Assembly: GCA_017998575.1 (NCBI GenBank)
Contig: JAGOCV010000125.1
Coordinates: forward strand, 1-10,671
Reading direction: 5' to 3'
DNA: 10,671 nucleotides
From: Burkholderiaceae bacterium
Lineage (GTDB): Bacteria; Pseudomonadota; Gammaproteobacteria; Burkholderiales; Burkholderiaceae
A program made the translations under genes and the position numbers. This document shows, piece after piece, positions 1 to 6,381 of this stretch. Within the stretch, counting starts at the first letter, position 1. Every line of letters begins with the position of its first letter. The notes under the pieces were generated by a model, which was given only the letters and a program-made list of their open reading frames with translations, made no database searches and had not been told where the DNA came from.

Positions 1-720
1 AGCTACCGCATCGACGAGGGCCTGCGCATCGCGCGCCAGCTGCTCATCGACATCAACCGCATCGGCCTGCCGGCCGGCAGCGAGTTCCTCGACGTGATCT
101 CGCCGCAGTACATCGGCGACCTGATCAGCTGGGGCGCCATCGGTGCGCGCACCACCGAAAGCCAGGTGCACCGCGAACTGGCCTCCGGCATTTCGGCGCC
201 GATCGGCTTCAAGAACGGTACCGACGGCAACATCAAGATCGCCACCGACGCCATCCAGGCGGCGGCGCGCGGCCACCATTTCCTGTCGGTGCACAAGAAC
301 GGCCAGGTCGCCATCGTCCAGACGCAGGGCAACCGGGATTGCCACGTGATCCTGCGCGGCGGCAAGGCGCCCAACTACGATGCGGCGAGCGTGGCCGCGG
401 CCTGCGCCGAACTGGGCTCCACCGGCCTGGTGCCCAACCTCATGGTCGACTGCAGCCACGCCAACAGCTCCAAGCAGCATCAGCGCCAGATCGATGTGGC
501 GCGCGACATCGCCGGACAGGTGGCCGGCGGGTCTCGCGGTGTGTTCGGCGTGATGGTCGAGAGCCATCTGCAGCCCGGCGCCCAGAAGTTCACGCCGGGC
601 AAGGATGATCCGGCCGCGCTCGAGCACGGCAAGAGCATCACCGATGCCTGCATCGGCTGGGACGATTCCGTGGGCGTGCTGGACGTGCTGTCACAGGCCG
701 TCAAGACGCGCCGCGGCTGA
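1..720 (+). CDS. aroG: Class I DAHP synthase (3-deoxy-7-phosphoheptulonate synthase), 5'-truncated by the window
   Basis: This enzyme condenses phosphoenolpyruvate with erythrose 4-phosphate to DAHP, the first step of the shikimate pathway in the cytoplasm. The reading frame is open from base 1 to the TGA at 718-720, giving 239 visible residues of a family that is about 350 long, so roughly the first third lies upstream. Visible family signatures are SWGAIGARTTESQ followed by VHRELASG, then GFKNGTDG, ILRGGKAPNY, the SHANSSKQ metal-site block (His codon 457-459), GVMVESHL and ITDACIGW. The last three carry the His, Glu and Asp metal ligands of the E. coli enzymes. The C-terminus KTRRG resembles AroG. 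The symbol aroG is used loosely, because feedback specificity (Phe, Tyr or Trp) cannot be read from this part. The gene converges on mpl with a 24-bp gap and no T-tract terminator. Confidence 0.95.
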   Translation, partial: SYRIDEGLRIARQLLIDINRIGLPAGSEFLDVISPQYIGDLISWGAIGARTTESQVHRELASGISAPIGFKNGTDGNIKIATDAIQAAARGHHFLSVHKNGQVAIVQTQGNRDCHVILRGGKAPNYDAASVAAACAELGSTGLVPNLMVDCSHANSSKQHQRQIDVARDIAGQVAGGSRGVFGVMVESHLQPGAQKFTPGKDDPAALEHGKSITDACIGWDDSVGVLDVLSQAVKTRRG

Positions 721-744
721 GCGGCTGCGGGCTATCGCGCAGCG

Positions 745-2121
745 TCAGGCCAGTGCCGCCAGCAGCCTGGCGTGGATGCCGCCGAAGCCGCCATTGCTCA
801 TGCAGACCACGTGGTCGCCCGGCCGTGCGGCGGCGACCACCTGGCCCACCAGCGTGTCGATATCGGCCGCCACCTGCGCCCGCCGGCCCGGGCCGACGCC
901 CATCGGCGCCAGCGCTTCGGCGGCGTCCCACCCCAGGCCGGCCGTATGGCAGAAGGCCAGGTCCGCCGGTTCCAGGCTGGCCGGCAGCTGGGCTTTCATC
1001 GCGCCGAGCTTCATGGTGTTGCTGCGGGGCTCGAACACCGCGAGGATGCGCGCGGCAGGCCCGATGCGGCGGCGCAGGCCGTCGAGTGTGAGGCGGATGG
1101 CCGTCGGGTGGTGCGCGAAATCGTCGTAGACGGTGATGCCGCGCACCGTGCCGCGCACTTCCATGCGGCGGCGCACGTTGCGGAAGGTGCCCAGCGCACG
1201 CGCGGCATCGGTCGGTACCACGCCCACATGCTCGGCCGCGGCGATGGCCGCCAGCGCATTCATCTGGTTGTGCGTGCCGGTCAGTTCCCATCTGACGTGG
1301 CCGACGACCTGGGCGTCGCGCAACACGTCGAAGTCGTCCTGCGGCCCTGACACCTGCCACGGGCCCTGGGCGCCGAAGCCTTCGACCGGGCTCCAGCAGC
1401 CCTGTGCCAGCACGCGCTCGAGGCTGGTTTCGTCGGCATTGGCCACCACGCGGCCGGTCGACGGGACGGTGCGCACCAGGTGATGGAACTGGCGCTCGAT
1501 CGCGGCGAGGTCGTCGAAGATGTCCGCGTGATCGAACTCGAGGTTGTTGAGCACGGCCGTGCGCGGGCGGTAGTGCACGAACTTGCTGCGCTTGTCGAAG
1601 AACGCCGTGTCGTACTCGTCAGCTTCGATCACGAAGTACGTGCCGCCTCCCAGGCGGGCCGACACTCCGAAATCCAGCGGCACGCCGCCCACGAGGAAGC
1701 CCGGCTTCAGTCCCGACTGCTCCAGCACCCAGGCCAGCATCGAGGTGGTGGTGGTCTTGCCGTGCGTGCCGGCCACGGCCAGCACATGGCGGCCCTGGAG
1801 CACATGCTCGGCCAGCCATTGCGGTCCGCTGGTGTAGGGCAGGCCGGCGTTCAGGATCGCTTCCATCAACGGGTAGCGCGGCGTGCCGTCGGGATGGCGG
1901 GCGCGGGACACCACGTTGCCGACCACGAACATATCGGGCGACAGGTCGATCTGGCTGGCGTCGTAGCCCTCGATCAGGTCGATGCCCAGGGCGCGCAACT
2001 GGTCGCTCATCGGCGGGTATACGCCGGCGTCGCAGCCGGTCACGCGGTGGCCAGCCTCTCGGGCCAGGGCGGCGACGCCGCCCATGAACGTGCCGCAGAT
2101 GCCCAGGATGTGAATATGCAT
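745..2121 (-). CDS. mpl: UDP-N-acetylmuramate:L-alanyl-gamma-D-glutamyl-meso-diaminopimelate ligase
   Basis: Mpl re-attaches the tripeptide recovered from old cell wall to UDP-MurNAc, an ATP-dependent peptidoglycan-recycling step in the cytoplasm. The product is 458 residues, essentially the length of E. coli Mpl (457). The N-terminal Rossmann-like segment starts HILGICGTFMGG. The Mur-ligase P-loop AGTHGKTTTT lies at about 117-126, FVIEADEYDTAFFDKRSK at 163-180, NNLEFDHADIF at 192-202, GTHNQMNALAA at 282-292, YDDFAHHPTAI at 332-342, FEPRSNTMKLG at 363-373 and MSNGGFGGIH at 441-450. FDKRSKF and the HPTAI block are typical of Mpl rather than MurC. The frame stays open upstream to 2412, but that extension is antisense to the next gene. 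ATG at 2119-2121 gives the family N-terminus and lies 7 nt after a TAGAAT hexamer. No Shine-Dalgarno is seen, so the mRNA may be leaderless. Confidence 0.96.
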   Translation of the reverse strand: MHIHILGICGTFMGGVAALAREAGHRVTGCDAGVYPPMSDQLRALGIDLIEGYDASQIDLSPDMFVVGNVVSRARHPDGTPRYPLMEAILNAGLPYTSGPQWLAEHVLQGRHVLAVAGTHGKTTTTSMLAWVLEQSGLKPGFLVGGVPLDFGVSARLGGGTYFVIEADEYDTAFFDKRSKFVHYRPRTAVLNNLEFDHADIFDDLAAIERQFHHLVRTVPSTGRVVANADETSLERVLAQGCWSPVEGFGAQGPWQVSGPQDDFDVLRDAQVVGHVRWELTGTHNQMNALAAIAAAEHVGVVPTDAARALGTFRNVRRRMEVRGTVRGITVYDDFAHHPTAIRLTLDGLRRRIGPAARILAVFEPRSNTMKLGAMKAQLPASLEPADLAFCHTAGLGWDAAEALAPMGVGPGRRAQVAADIDTLVGQVVAAARPGDHVVCMSNGGFGGIHARLLAALA

Positions 2122-2128
2122 GGCGGCG

Positions 2129-2134
2129 ATTCTA
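2129..2134 (-). promoter_or_regulatory. -10-like TAGAAT before mpl (probable leaderless promoter)
   Basis: On the minus strand TAGAAT is followed by CGCCGCC and then the mpl ATG. It matches TATAAT at 5 of 6 positions, and the 7-nt gap would put the transcription start at or next to the ATG. No convincing -35 was found. It sits back to back with the -10-like element of the divergent gene. Confidence 0.45.
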
Positions 2135-2149
2135 GGGACTGGCCCGGGG

Positions 2150-2155
2150 CAGAAT
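2150..2155 (+). promoter_or_regulatory. -10-like CAGAAT before the gene at 2162
   Basis: CAGAAT matches TATAAT at 4 of 6 positions and lies 6 nt before the ATG at 2162. There is no Shine-Dalgarno in between. The placement matches that of TAGAAT before mpl, so the two divergent promoters would overlap within 40 bp. I saw no clear -35. Confidence 0.35.
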
Positions 2156-2161
2156 GCGGCC

Positions 2162-2752
2162 ATGCAGCATTCGTCCGCCACGCATGAGATCGCAGCGCAC
2201 GCCGCCCGCATGGTGGTCGAGGAAGGTCTCGAATACGGCCCGGCCAAGCGGCGCGCGCTGAAGTCGCTGGGCCTGCCGGCCCGCACGCCACTGCCCGACA
2301 ACGACCTGCTCGAAGACGAGGTGCGCGAGTACATCGAGCTGTTTTGCGCCGACACCCAGCCGGCAGAACTGCACGCGCTGCGCAAACTGGCGTTGCAGTG
2401 GATGGAGCGCATGGCCGAGTTCCGGCCCTATCTGGCCGGAGCCGTCTGGCACGGAACGGCCACGCGGCTTTCGGACATCTACATCCAGCTGTTCTGCGAC
2501 GACCCCAAGGCAGCCGAGCTGGCCCTGATCAATGCCGATGTGCGTTACGACGCCCGTTCGGTGAGCGGCGTGCTGGGCCGCGATGCCGAGGCGCTGAGCA
2601 TCCATGCGCGCAGCAAGGTCCTGGGCGAAGACATCGGCGTGCATCTGCTGGTGCACGATCTCGATGACCTGCGCGGCGCGCTCAAGCCTGATAGCAAGGG
2701 CCGCCCGCCCCGTGGGGACATCGCCGCCGTGCGTGCCTTGCTGGCGGGTTGA
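2162..2752 (+). CDS. Conserved uncharacterised protein, about 196 residues
   Basis: I do not recognise a named function. The predicted protein is soluble, with no signal peptide or membrane segment. The N-terminal part is helical and charged (RMVVEEGLEYGPAKRRALKS, then LPDNDLLEDEVREYIELF at about 43-60). A central stretch reads EFRPYLAGAVWHGTATRLSD and continues with IYIQLFCDDPKAAELAL. This centre resembles a family found widely in proteobacteria that is sometimes labelled nucleotidyltransferase-like; that is from memory and not checked. No complete catalytic motif can be assigned by eye. ATG 2162 is preferred over the in-frame ATG at 2120, because 2120 overlaps the mpl start codon and the -10-like CAGAAT lies just upstream of 2162. 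The stop TGA is 31 bp before the tlpA-like gene on the same strand. Coding is well supported by frame length and composition; function is unknown. Confidence 0.85.
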   Translation: MQHSSATHEIAAHAARMVVEEGLEYGPAKRRALKSLGLPARTPLPDNDLLEDEVREYIELFCADTQPAELHALRKLALQWMERMAEFRPYLAGAVWHGTATRLSDIYIQLFCDDPKAAELALINADVRYDARSVSGVLGRDAEALSIHARSKVLGEDIGVHLLVHDLDDLRGALKPDSKGRPPRGDIAAVRALLAG

Positions 2753-2755
2753 CTG

Positions 2756-2761
2756 CACAAT
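2756..2761 (+). promoter_or_regulatory. -10-like CACAAT before the tlpA-like gene
   Basis: CACAAT followed by CGCG begins 4 nt after the TGA of the upstream gene and 22 nt before the ATG at 2784. It matches TATAAT at 4 of 6 positions. The same ACAATCGCG string occurs on the minus strand in front of the histone-like gene. No well-spaced -35 is visible, and the gene could also be cotranscribed with the one upstream. Confidence 0.3.
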
Positions 2762-2783
2762 CGCGTGTTTTGGATGCCTGTTG

Positions 2784-3338
2784 ATGACCGAATCTGCCGT
2801 CACCCCGCCCGCTTCCCCAGACCGTCGCCGCTGGCTTTATGTGGGCGTCGGCGCAGCCGCGGCAGCGGCGGGGGCGGTCGGGGCCTGGCGCAAGTACCAG
2901 CCGCACGCAGTTGCCGACAGCGCACTCGACGGACTCTGGGCCATGAGCTTCGACACGCCGTCAGGCGGGCAACTGGCGATGGCGTCGTTGCGCGGCAAGC
3001 CACTGCTGGTGAATTTTTGGGCCACCTGGTGCCCGCCGTGCGTGGAAGAGCTGCCCTTGCTCGATCGTTTCCACACCGAGCACAGCGCGCGCGGTTGGCA
3101 GGTGGTCGGTCTTGCCATCGATCAGCCCTCGGCCGTCCGCAGTTATCTGGCACGGCTGCCGTTGCGGTTTCCTGTGGGATTGGCGGGACTGGAAGGAACG
3201 GCGCTTGGTCGCTCCCTGGGCAATGAAACTGGCGGTTTGCCGTTTTCTGTCGTCATCTCGCCGGCAGGGGCAGTGATCGAGCGTAAAATGGGTCAGCTTC
3301 ACGAGCCCGATCTGCAGCGCATCCTGGCTGCCATCTGA
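2784..3338 (+). CDS. TlpA-family thiol:disulfide oxidoreductase, thioredoxin fold
   Basis: The 184-residue product has a short charged N-terminus, an Ala/Gly-rich hydrophobic segment at about 17-35 and a periplasmic thioredoxin-like domain. The active site WCPPC is at 82-86 within VNFWATWCPPCVEELP, the TlpA/ResA signature. A likely cis-proline lies in GGLPFSVV near the C-terminus. Such proteins reduce disulfides outside the cytoplasm, for example during cytochrome c maturation or metal-centre assembly; the partner here cannot be read from sequence. The N-terminus DRRRWLYVG resembles a loose twin-arginine signal, so Tat export is possible besides a Sec-dependent anchor. ATG 2784 is preceded in frame by TTG 2781, a near-equivalent start. 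An out-of-frame ATG lies at 2774. The gene sits 31 bp after an uncharacterised gene and 130 bp before accB. Confidence 0.9.
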   Translation: MTESAVTPPASPDRRRWLYVGVGAAAAAAGAVGAWRKYQPHAVADSALDGLWAMSFDTPSGGQLAMASLRGKPLLVNFWATWCPPCVEELPLLDRFHTEHSARGWQVVGLAIDQPSAVRSYLARLPLRFPVGLAGLEGTALGRSLGNETGGLPFSVVISPAGAVIERKMGQLHEPDLQRILAAI

Positions 3339-3349
3339 TCGACCTATAT

Positions 3350-3386
3350 GCCGGGCGTCAGCCCCGGCCTTCATGCTTTCGCATGA
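3350..3386 (+). repeat. Two stem-loops downstream of the tlpA-like gene
   Basis: The first stem pairs GCCGGG (3350-3355) with CCCGGC (3363-3368). The second is a perfect TCATGC / GCATGA stem (3371-3376 and 3381-3386) with loop TTTC, which reads GAAA on the opposite strand. No T-run follows on the plus strand, so this is at best a weak or factor-assisted terminator for the tlpA-like gene. Confidence 0.4.
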
Positions 3387-3399
3387 GTTGAAATAAATT

Positions 3400-3440
3400 T
3401 AGCCGATTTTTCTGGAAATTGACCGAAGTTCGGCTACATT
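3400..3440 (+). promoter_or_regulatory. accB upstream region: nested inverted repeats and -10-like TACATT
   Basis: A 7-bp inverted repeat TAGCCGA (3400-3406) / TCGGCTA (3430-3436) encloses a palindrome CCGAA-G-TTCGG (3423-3433). The -10-like TACATT (3435-3440, 4 of 6 matches) overlaps the outer arm. The best -35 at 17-bp spacing is a weak CTGGAA (3412-3417). A consensus-like TTGACC at 3419-3424 is too close, at 10 bp. Placement suggests the accBC promoter with a possible operator; no regulator is identified. Confidence 0.35.
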
Positions 3441-3459
3441 TCCGGCTTTCGCGTTTGTT

Positions 3460-3465
3460 GGAGAG
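3460..3465 (+). promoter_or_regulatory. Shine-Dalgarno of accB
   Basis: GGAGAG ends 3 nt before the ATG at 3469, and its GGAG core is 5 nt away. It fixes the accB start and contrasts with the several genes in this window that have no Shine-Dalgarno. Confidence 0.7.
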
Positions 3466-3468
3466 TGC

Positions 3469-3927
3469 ATGGATCTGCGCAAACTCAAGACCCTCATCGA
3501 TCTGGTGTCCGAGTCGAATGTTTCCGAACTTGAGATCACCGAGGCAGAGGGCAAGGTTCGTATCGTCAAGGGCGGCGTGGCCGCCATGCAGGCGCCGATG
3601 ATGGCGGCTGCACCTGCGGTGGCGGCCCCCATCGCCACGGCTGCGGCGGCTCCTGCGGCGGCCGCTGCGCCCGCGCCGGCTGCGGCGCCGGCCGGGCATT
3701 CGGTCAAGTCTCCTATGGTCGGCACGTTCTATCGCGCCTCCAGCCCCGGAGCCAAGTCGTTCGTCGAGATCGGCCAGCAGGTCAAGGAAGGCGACACGAT
3801 CTGCATCATCGAGGCCATGAAGATCCTCAACGAGATCGAGGCCGATAAGTCCGGCACGGTGACCCAGATCCTGGCGGAAAACGGCCAGGCGGTGGAATAC
3901 GGCCAGCCGCTGCTGGTGATCGAATAA
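3469..3927 (+). CDS. accB: Acetyl-CoA carboxylase biotin carboxyl carrier protein (BCCP)
   Basis: AccB carries the biotin that shuttles carboxylate from biotin carboxylase to the carboxyltransferase, in the first committed step of fatty-acid synthesis. The 152-residue product has the usual three parts. An N-terminal segment (1-38) starts [17 protein letters not shown] flexible Ala/Pro-rich linker spans about 39-76. The C-terminal biotinyl domain starts near [16 protein letters not shown]. The biotin attachment motif is EAMKIL with the target lysine at residue 118, 35 residues before the end as in other BCCPs. EAMKIL departs slightly from the common EAMKMM/EAMKLM and is probably a lineage variant. 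The start is supported by GGAG 5 nt upstream. accC begins 16 bp downstream, so the two form an operon. E. coli AccB represses its own operon; whether that holds here is unknown. Confidence 0.97.
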   Translation: MDLRKLKTLIDLVSESNVSELEITEAEGKVRIVKGGVAAMQAPMMAAAPAVAAPIATAAAAPAAAAAPAPAAAPAGHSVKSPMVGTFYRASSPGAKSFVEIGQQVKEGDTICIIEAMKILNEIEADKSGTVTQILAENGQAVEYGQPLLVIE

Positions 3928-3943
3928 GCAAGTCGCCGGCACC

Positions 3944-5293
3944 ATGTTCAAGAAGATCCTGATCGCCAACCGCGGCGAGATCGCGTTGCGGGTGCAGCGT
4001 GCCTGCCGTGAACTGGGCATCAAGGCCGTGATGGTGTACTCGGAGGCCGACCGTGAGGCCAAGTACGTCAAGCTCGCCGAAGAGGCCGTCTGCATCGGCC
4101 CGGCGCCGTCGCCTCTGTCCTATCTCAACATGCCGGCCATCATCTCGGCTGCCGAGGTGACGGACGCCGAGGCCATCCATCCGGGCTATGGCTTCCTGTC
4201 CGAGAACGCGGACTTCGCCGAGCGCGTTGAAAAGAGCGGCTTCCAGTTCATCGGCCCGACGCCTGAATCGATCCGCATCATGGGCGACAAGGTGTCGGCC
4301 AAGCAGGCCATGATCAAGGCAGGCGTGCCTTGTGTGCCGGGCTCCGACGGCGAACTGCCCGACGATCCGGTGCAGATCCGCCGCATCGCGCGCAGCGTGG
4401 GCTATCCGGTGATCATCAAGGCCGCAGGCGGCGGCGGTGGCCGTGGCATGCGTGTCGTGCACACGGAGGCCGCGCTGGTCAATGCCGTGCAGATGACCAA
4501 GGCCGAGGCCGGTGCCGCCTTTGGCAACCCGGCCGTGTACATGGAGAAGTTCCTCCAGAACCCGCGCCACATCGAGATCCAGGTGCTGGCCGACAAGCAC
4601 CGCAACGCGGTTTACCTGGGCGAGCGCGATTGCTCGATGCAGCGCCGCCATCAGAAGGTGATCGAGGAAGCCCCGGCACCGGGCATCCCGCGCAAGCTGA
4701 TCGACAAGATCGGTGCACGCTGCGCGGACGCCTGCAAGAAGATCGGCTACCGCGGCGCCGGCACCTTCGAGTTCCTCTACGAGAACGGCGAGTTCTACTT
4801 CATCGAGATGAACACGCGCGTGCAGGTGGAGCACCCGGTGACCGAACTGGTGACCGGCATCGACATCGTGAAGACGCAGATCATGGTCGCCGCCGGCGAG
4901 AAGCTGCCCTTCACCCAGCGCGACATCCAGCTGCGTGGCCATGCGATCGAGTGCCGCGTGAATGCGGAGGATCCGTACCGCTTCACGCCGTCGCCCGGCC
5001 GCATCACCATGTGGCACGCACCCGGCGGTCCGGGTGTCCGTGTCGATTCGCACGTCTACACGAACTACTTCGTGCCGCCCAACTACGACTCGATGATCGG
5101 CAAGATCATCGTGCATGGCGATACGCGCGAGCAGGCGCTGGCCCGCATGCGCACGGCGCTGCTGGAGACCGTGGTCGAGGGGATCCACACCAACATCCCG
5201 CTGCACCGCGAGCTGATGGTGGACGCCAAGTTCATGGATGGCGGCACCAACATCCACTACCTCGAAGAGTGGCTCGGCGCGCATAAAAGGTGA
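3944..5293 (+). CDS. accC: Acetyl-CoA carboxylase, biotin carboxylase subunit
   Basis: AccC uses ATP and bicarbonate to carboxylate the biotin on AccB. The product is 449 residues, the same length as E. coli AccC, and key residues fall at the same numbers. These are Lys116, Lys159, the glycine-rich ATP-grasp loop GGGGGRGM (162-169), His209, Glu211, Lys238 (in RRHQKVIEE), Glu276, Glu288, Asn290, Arg292, Gln294, Val295, Glu296 and Arg338. The N-terminus [15 protein letters not shown] and the block [16 protein letters not shown] are also typical. All catalytic and ATP-binding residues I could check are present. The start ATG has only a weak ribosome site, and translation is probably coupled to accB 16 bp upstream. 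A 162-bp gap carrying a hairpin repeat separates it from prmA. Confidence 0.98.
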   Translation: MFKKILIANRGEIALRVQRACRELGIKAVMVYSEADREAKYVKLAEEAVCIGPAPSPLSYLNMPAIISAAEVTDAEAIHPGYGFLSENADFAERVEKSGFQFIGPTPESIRIMGDKVSAKQAMIKAGVPCVPGSDGELPDDPVQIRRIARSVGYPVIIKAAGGGGGRGMRVVHTEAALVNAVQMTKAEAGAAFGNPAVYMEKFLQNPRHIEIQVLADKHRNAVYLGERDCSMQRRHQKVIEEAPAPGIPRKLIDKIGARCADACKKIGYRGAGTFEFLYENGEFYFIEMNTRVQVEHPVTELVTGIDIVKTQIMVAAGEKLPFTQRDIQLRGHAIECRVNAEDPYRFTPSPGRITMWHAPGGPGVRVDSHVYTNYFVPPNYDSMIGKIIVHGDTREQALARMRTALLETVVEGIHTNIPLHRELMVDAKFMDGGTNIHYLEEWLGAHKR

Positions 5294-5386
5294 CCGCCCC
5301 CAGGCTCCCCCACTTCGTGTGGTCCGCCAACCCCCTCGCGGGGGCAACGCCAGTGGCCCGGCAGAGCCGGTTCCACGGCGTTTCTG
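5294..5386 (+). repeat. Multi-hairpin intergenic repeat element between accC and prmA
   Basis: Immediately after the accC stop come three potential hairpins. They are CCAC/GTGG (5310-5313 with 5319-5322), CCCCC-TCGC-GGGGG (5331-5344), and a long one. The long one pairs AACGCC (5346-5351) with GGCGTT (5377-5382), GTGG (5353-5356) with CCAC (5373-5376), and CCGGC (5358-5362) with GCCGG (5366-5370) around an AGA loop, 15 pairs in all. The architecture, including the block CCCGGCAGAGCCGGTTCCAC, matches from memory a family of dispersed intergenic repeats in Comamonadaceae genomes. Only one copy is in this window, so its dispersed nature is inference. Confidence 0.6.
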
Positions 5387-5444
5387 GTCCTGGAGTCGTG
5401 GTGCGCCGTCATGTCGCCGCTTCGTTGACCGTCACAAGAGGATC

Positions 5445-5448
5445 GGAG
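5445..5448 (+). promoter_or_regulatory. Shine-Dalgarno of prmA
   Basis: GGAG lies 7 nt before the ATG at 5456, with a second AGAGGA at 5437-5442 just upstream. It supports the annotated prmA start. Confidence 0.6.
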
Positions 5449-5455
5449 TCCATCG

Positions 5456-6337
5456 ATGTTTGAACTGCGCCTGATGGTGCCGGAGGCGGCTGTCGAATCG
5501 GTCAGCGAGGCGCTGGACGCGCTCGATGCGCTGTCGGTGTCGGTGGAGGATGCCGATGCCCAGACCGATGCCGAGCAGGCGCTGTTCGGTGAGCCGGGCA
5601 TGCCGCCGCCGGCCGAGGGCTGGCAGCGGTCGCGCGTGGTCGCGTTGTTTTCCGGGGAAGCCGGTGCGCGCGAGGCCGCACAGTTGTTGCCCGTGCAGGA
5701 TTTCTTCGAAGGCTGTGCCGTGCTGGGCGTGACGGCCGTGCCCGAGCAGGACTGGGTGCGGCTCACGCAGTCGCAATTCGCGCCCGTGGAGATCACGCCA
5801 GAGTTCTGGATCGTTCCCACGTGGCATGAACCGCCCGCGCAGGCCAGGCGCGTGATCCGGCTGGATCCGGGCCTGGCCTTCGGCACGGGTACGCATCCCA
5901 CCACCCGCATGTGCCTGCGCTGGACGGCGACCCACCCCGTCGCCGGTCAGCGAGTGCTGGACTACGGCTGCGGCTCGGGCATCCTGGCCATCGGCGCCGC
6001 GCTGCACGGCGCGACCTCCGTCGATGCGGTGGATATCGATCCGGCGGCCGTCGAGGCCACGCTGGCAAATGCCGAGGCGAACCACGTCACGCTCGCAGCG
6101 GGCCTGCCCGACCGAGCCCATGGCCGCTACGACACCGTGCTTGCCAACATCCTGGCCACACCGCTCAAGGTACTCGCGCCGCTTCTGACGGCGCACGTTG
6201 CGCCGGGCGGGCATCTGGTGCTCGCCGGCATCCTTGCCCGGCAGGAAGACGAACTCAAGGCGGCCTACGCGCCTTATGCCACGCTCGAGGTCGCCGACCA
6301 CGAGGATGGCTGGATCCTGATGACGGCGCGCCTCTGA
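5456..6337 (+). CDS. prmA: Ribosomal protein L11 methyltransferase
   Basis: PrmA trimethylates ribosomal protein L11 using S-adenosylmethionine. The product is 293 residues, the same length as E. coli PrmA. A substrate-recognition N-terminal domain runs to about residue 105, then FWIVPTWHEP leads to the diagnostic RLDPGLAFGTGTHPTT (135-150). The SAM-binding motif I is VLDYGCGSGILAIGA (167-181) with the acidic strand end VDIDP (192-196). Motif IV LANILATPL is at 229-237, followed by LVLAGIL and the C-terminal EDGWILM. Nothing is missing. The gene follows accBC in the same direction, an order I recognise from related betaproteobacteria, but the hairpin element in the gap may attenuate readthrough. 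Its stop lies 44 bp before the zinc-ribbon protein gene. Confidence 0.97.
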   Translation: MFELRLMVPEAAVESVSEALDALDALSVSVEDADAQTDAEQALFGEPGMPPPAEGWQRSRVVALFSGEAGAREAAQLLPVQDFFEGCAVLGVTAVPEQDWVRLTQSQFAPVEITPEFWIVPTWHEPPAQARRVIRLDPGLAFGTGTHPTTRMCLRWTATHPVAGQRVLDYGCGSGILAIGAALHGATSVDAVDIDPAAVEATLANAEANHVTLAAGLPDRAHGRYDTVLANILATPLKVLAPLLTAHVAPGGHLVLAGILARQEDELKAAYAPYATLEVADHEDGWILMTARL

Positions 6338-6367
6338 ATCGCCTGGCGCCTGAGCAAAGCGGGCACC

Positions 6368-6373
6368 TACAAT
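6368..6373 (+). promoter_or_regulatory. -10-like TACAAT before the zinc-ribbon gene
   Basis: TACAAT matches the TATAAT consensus at 5 of 6 positions. It is followed by 8 nt (CGGCCGCC) and the ATG at 6382, with no Shine-Dalgarno, so transcription would start at or within 1-2 nt of the ATG. No good -35 is seen at 16-18 bp spacing. Confidence 0.45.
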
Positions 6374-6381
6374 CGGCCGCC

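Noticed and set aside
710..725. GCCGC/GCGGC stem at the aroG stop as a bidirectional terminator with mpl
   Set aside because: Only 5 bp with a 6-nt loop and no T-tract on either side; such stems are frequent by chance in DNA this GC-rich.
2122..2412. 97-residue N-terminal extension of the mpl frame
   Set aside because: It runs antisense through the start of the uncharacterised gene. The family N-terminus HIHILGICGT begins at ATG 2121, and the 458-residue length fits Mpl.
3827..5347. 506-residue open frame antisense to accB/accC
   Set aside because: It is a GC-rich shadow opposite a fully conserved accC. It is His/Asp/Leu/Arg-rich with no recognisable domain.
5425..5453. TTGACC at 5425 as the -35 of a prmA promoter
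   Set aside because: No acceptable -10 lies 16-18 bp downstream; the hexamer there is GTCCAT.
5911..6381. Upstream extension of the zinc-ribbon frame through prmA
   Set aside because: It overlaps prmA in another frame, is Arg/Ala-rich, and the zinc ribbon begins directly at ATG 6382.
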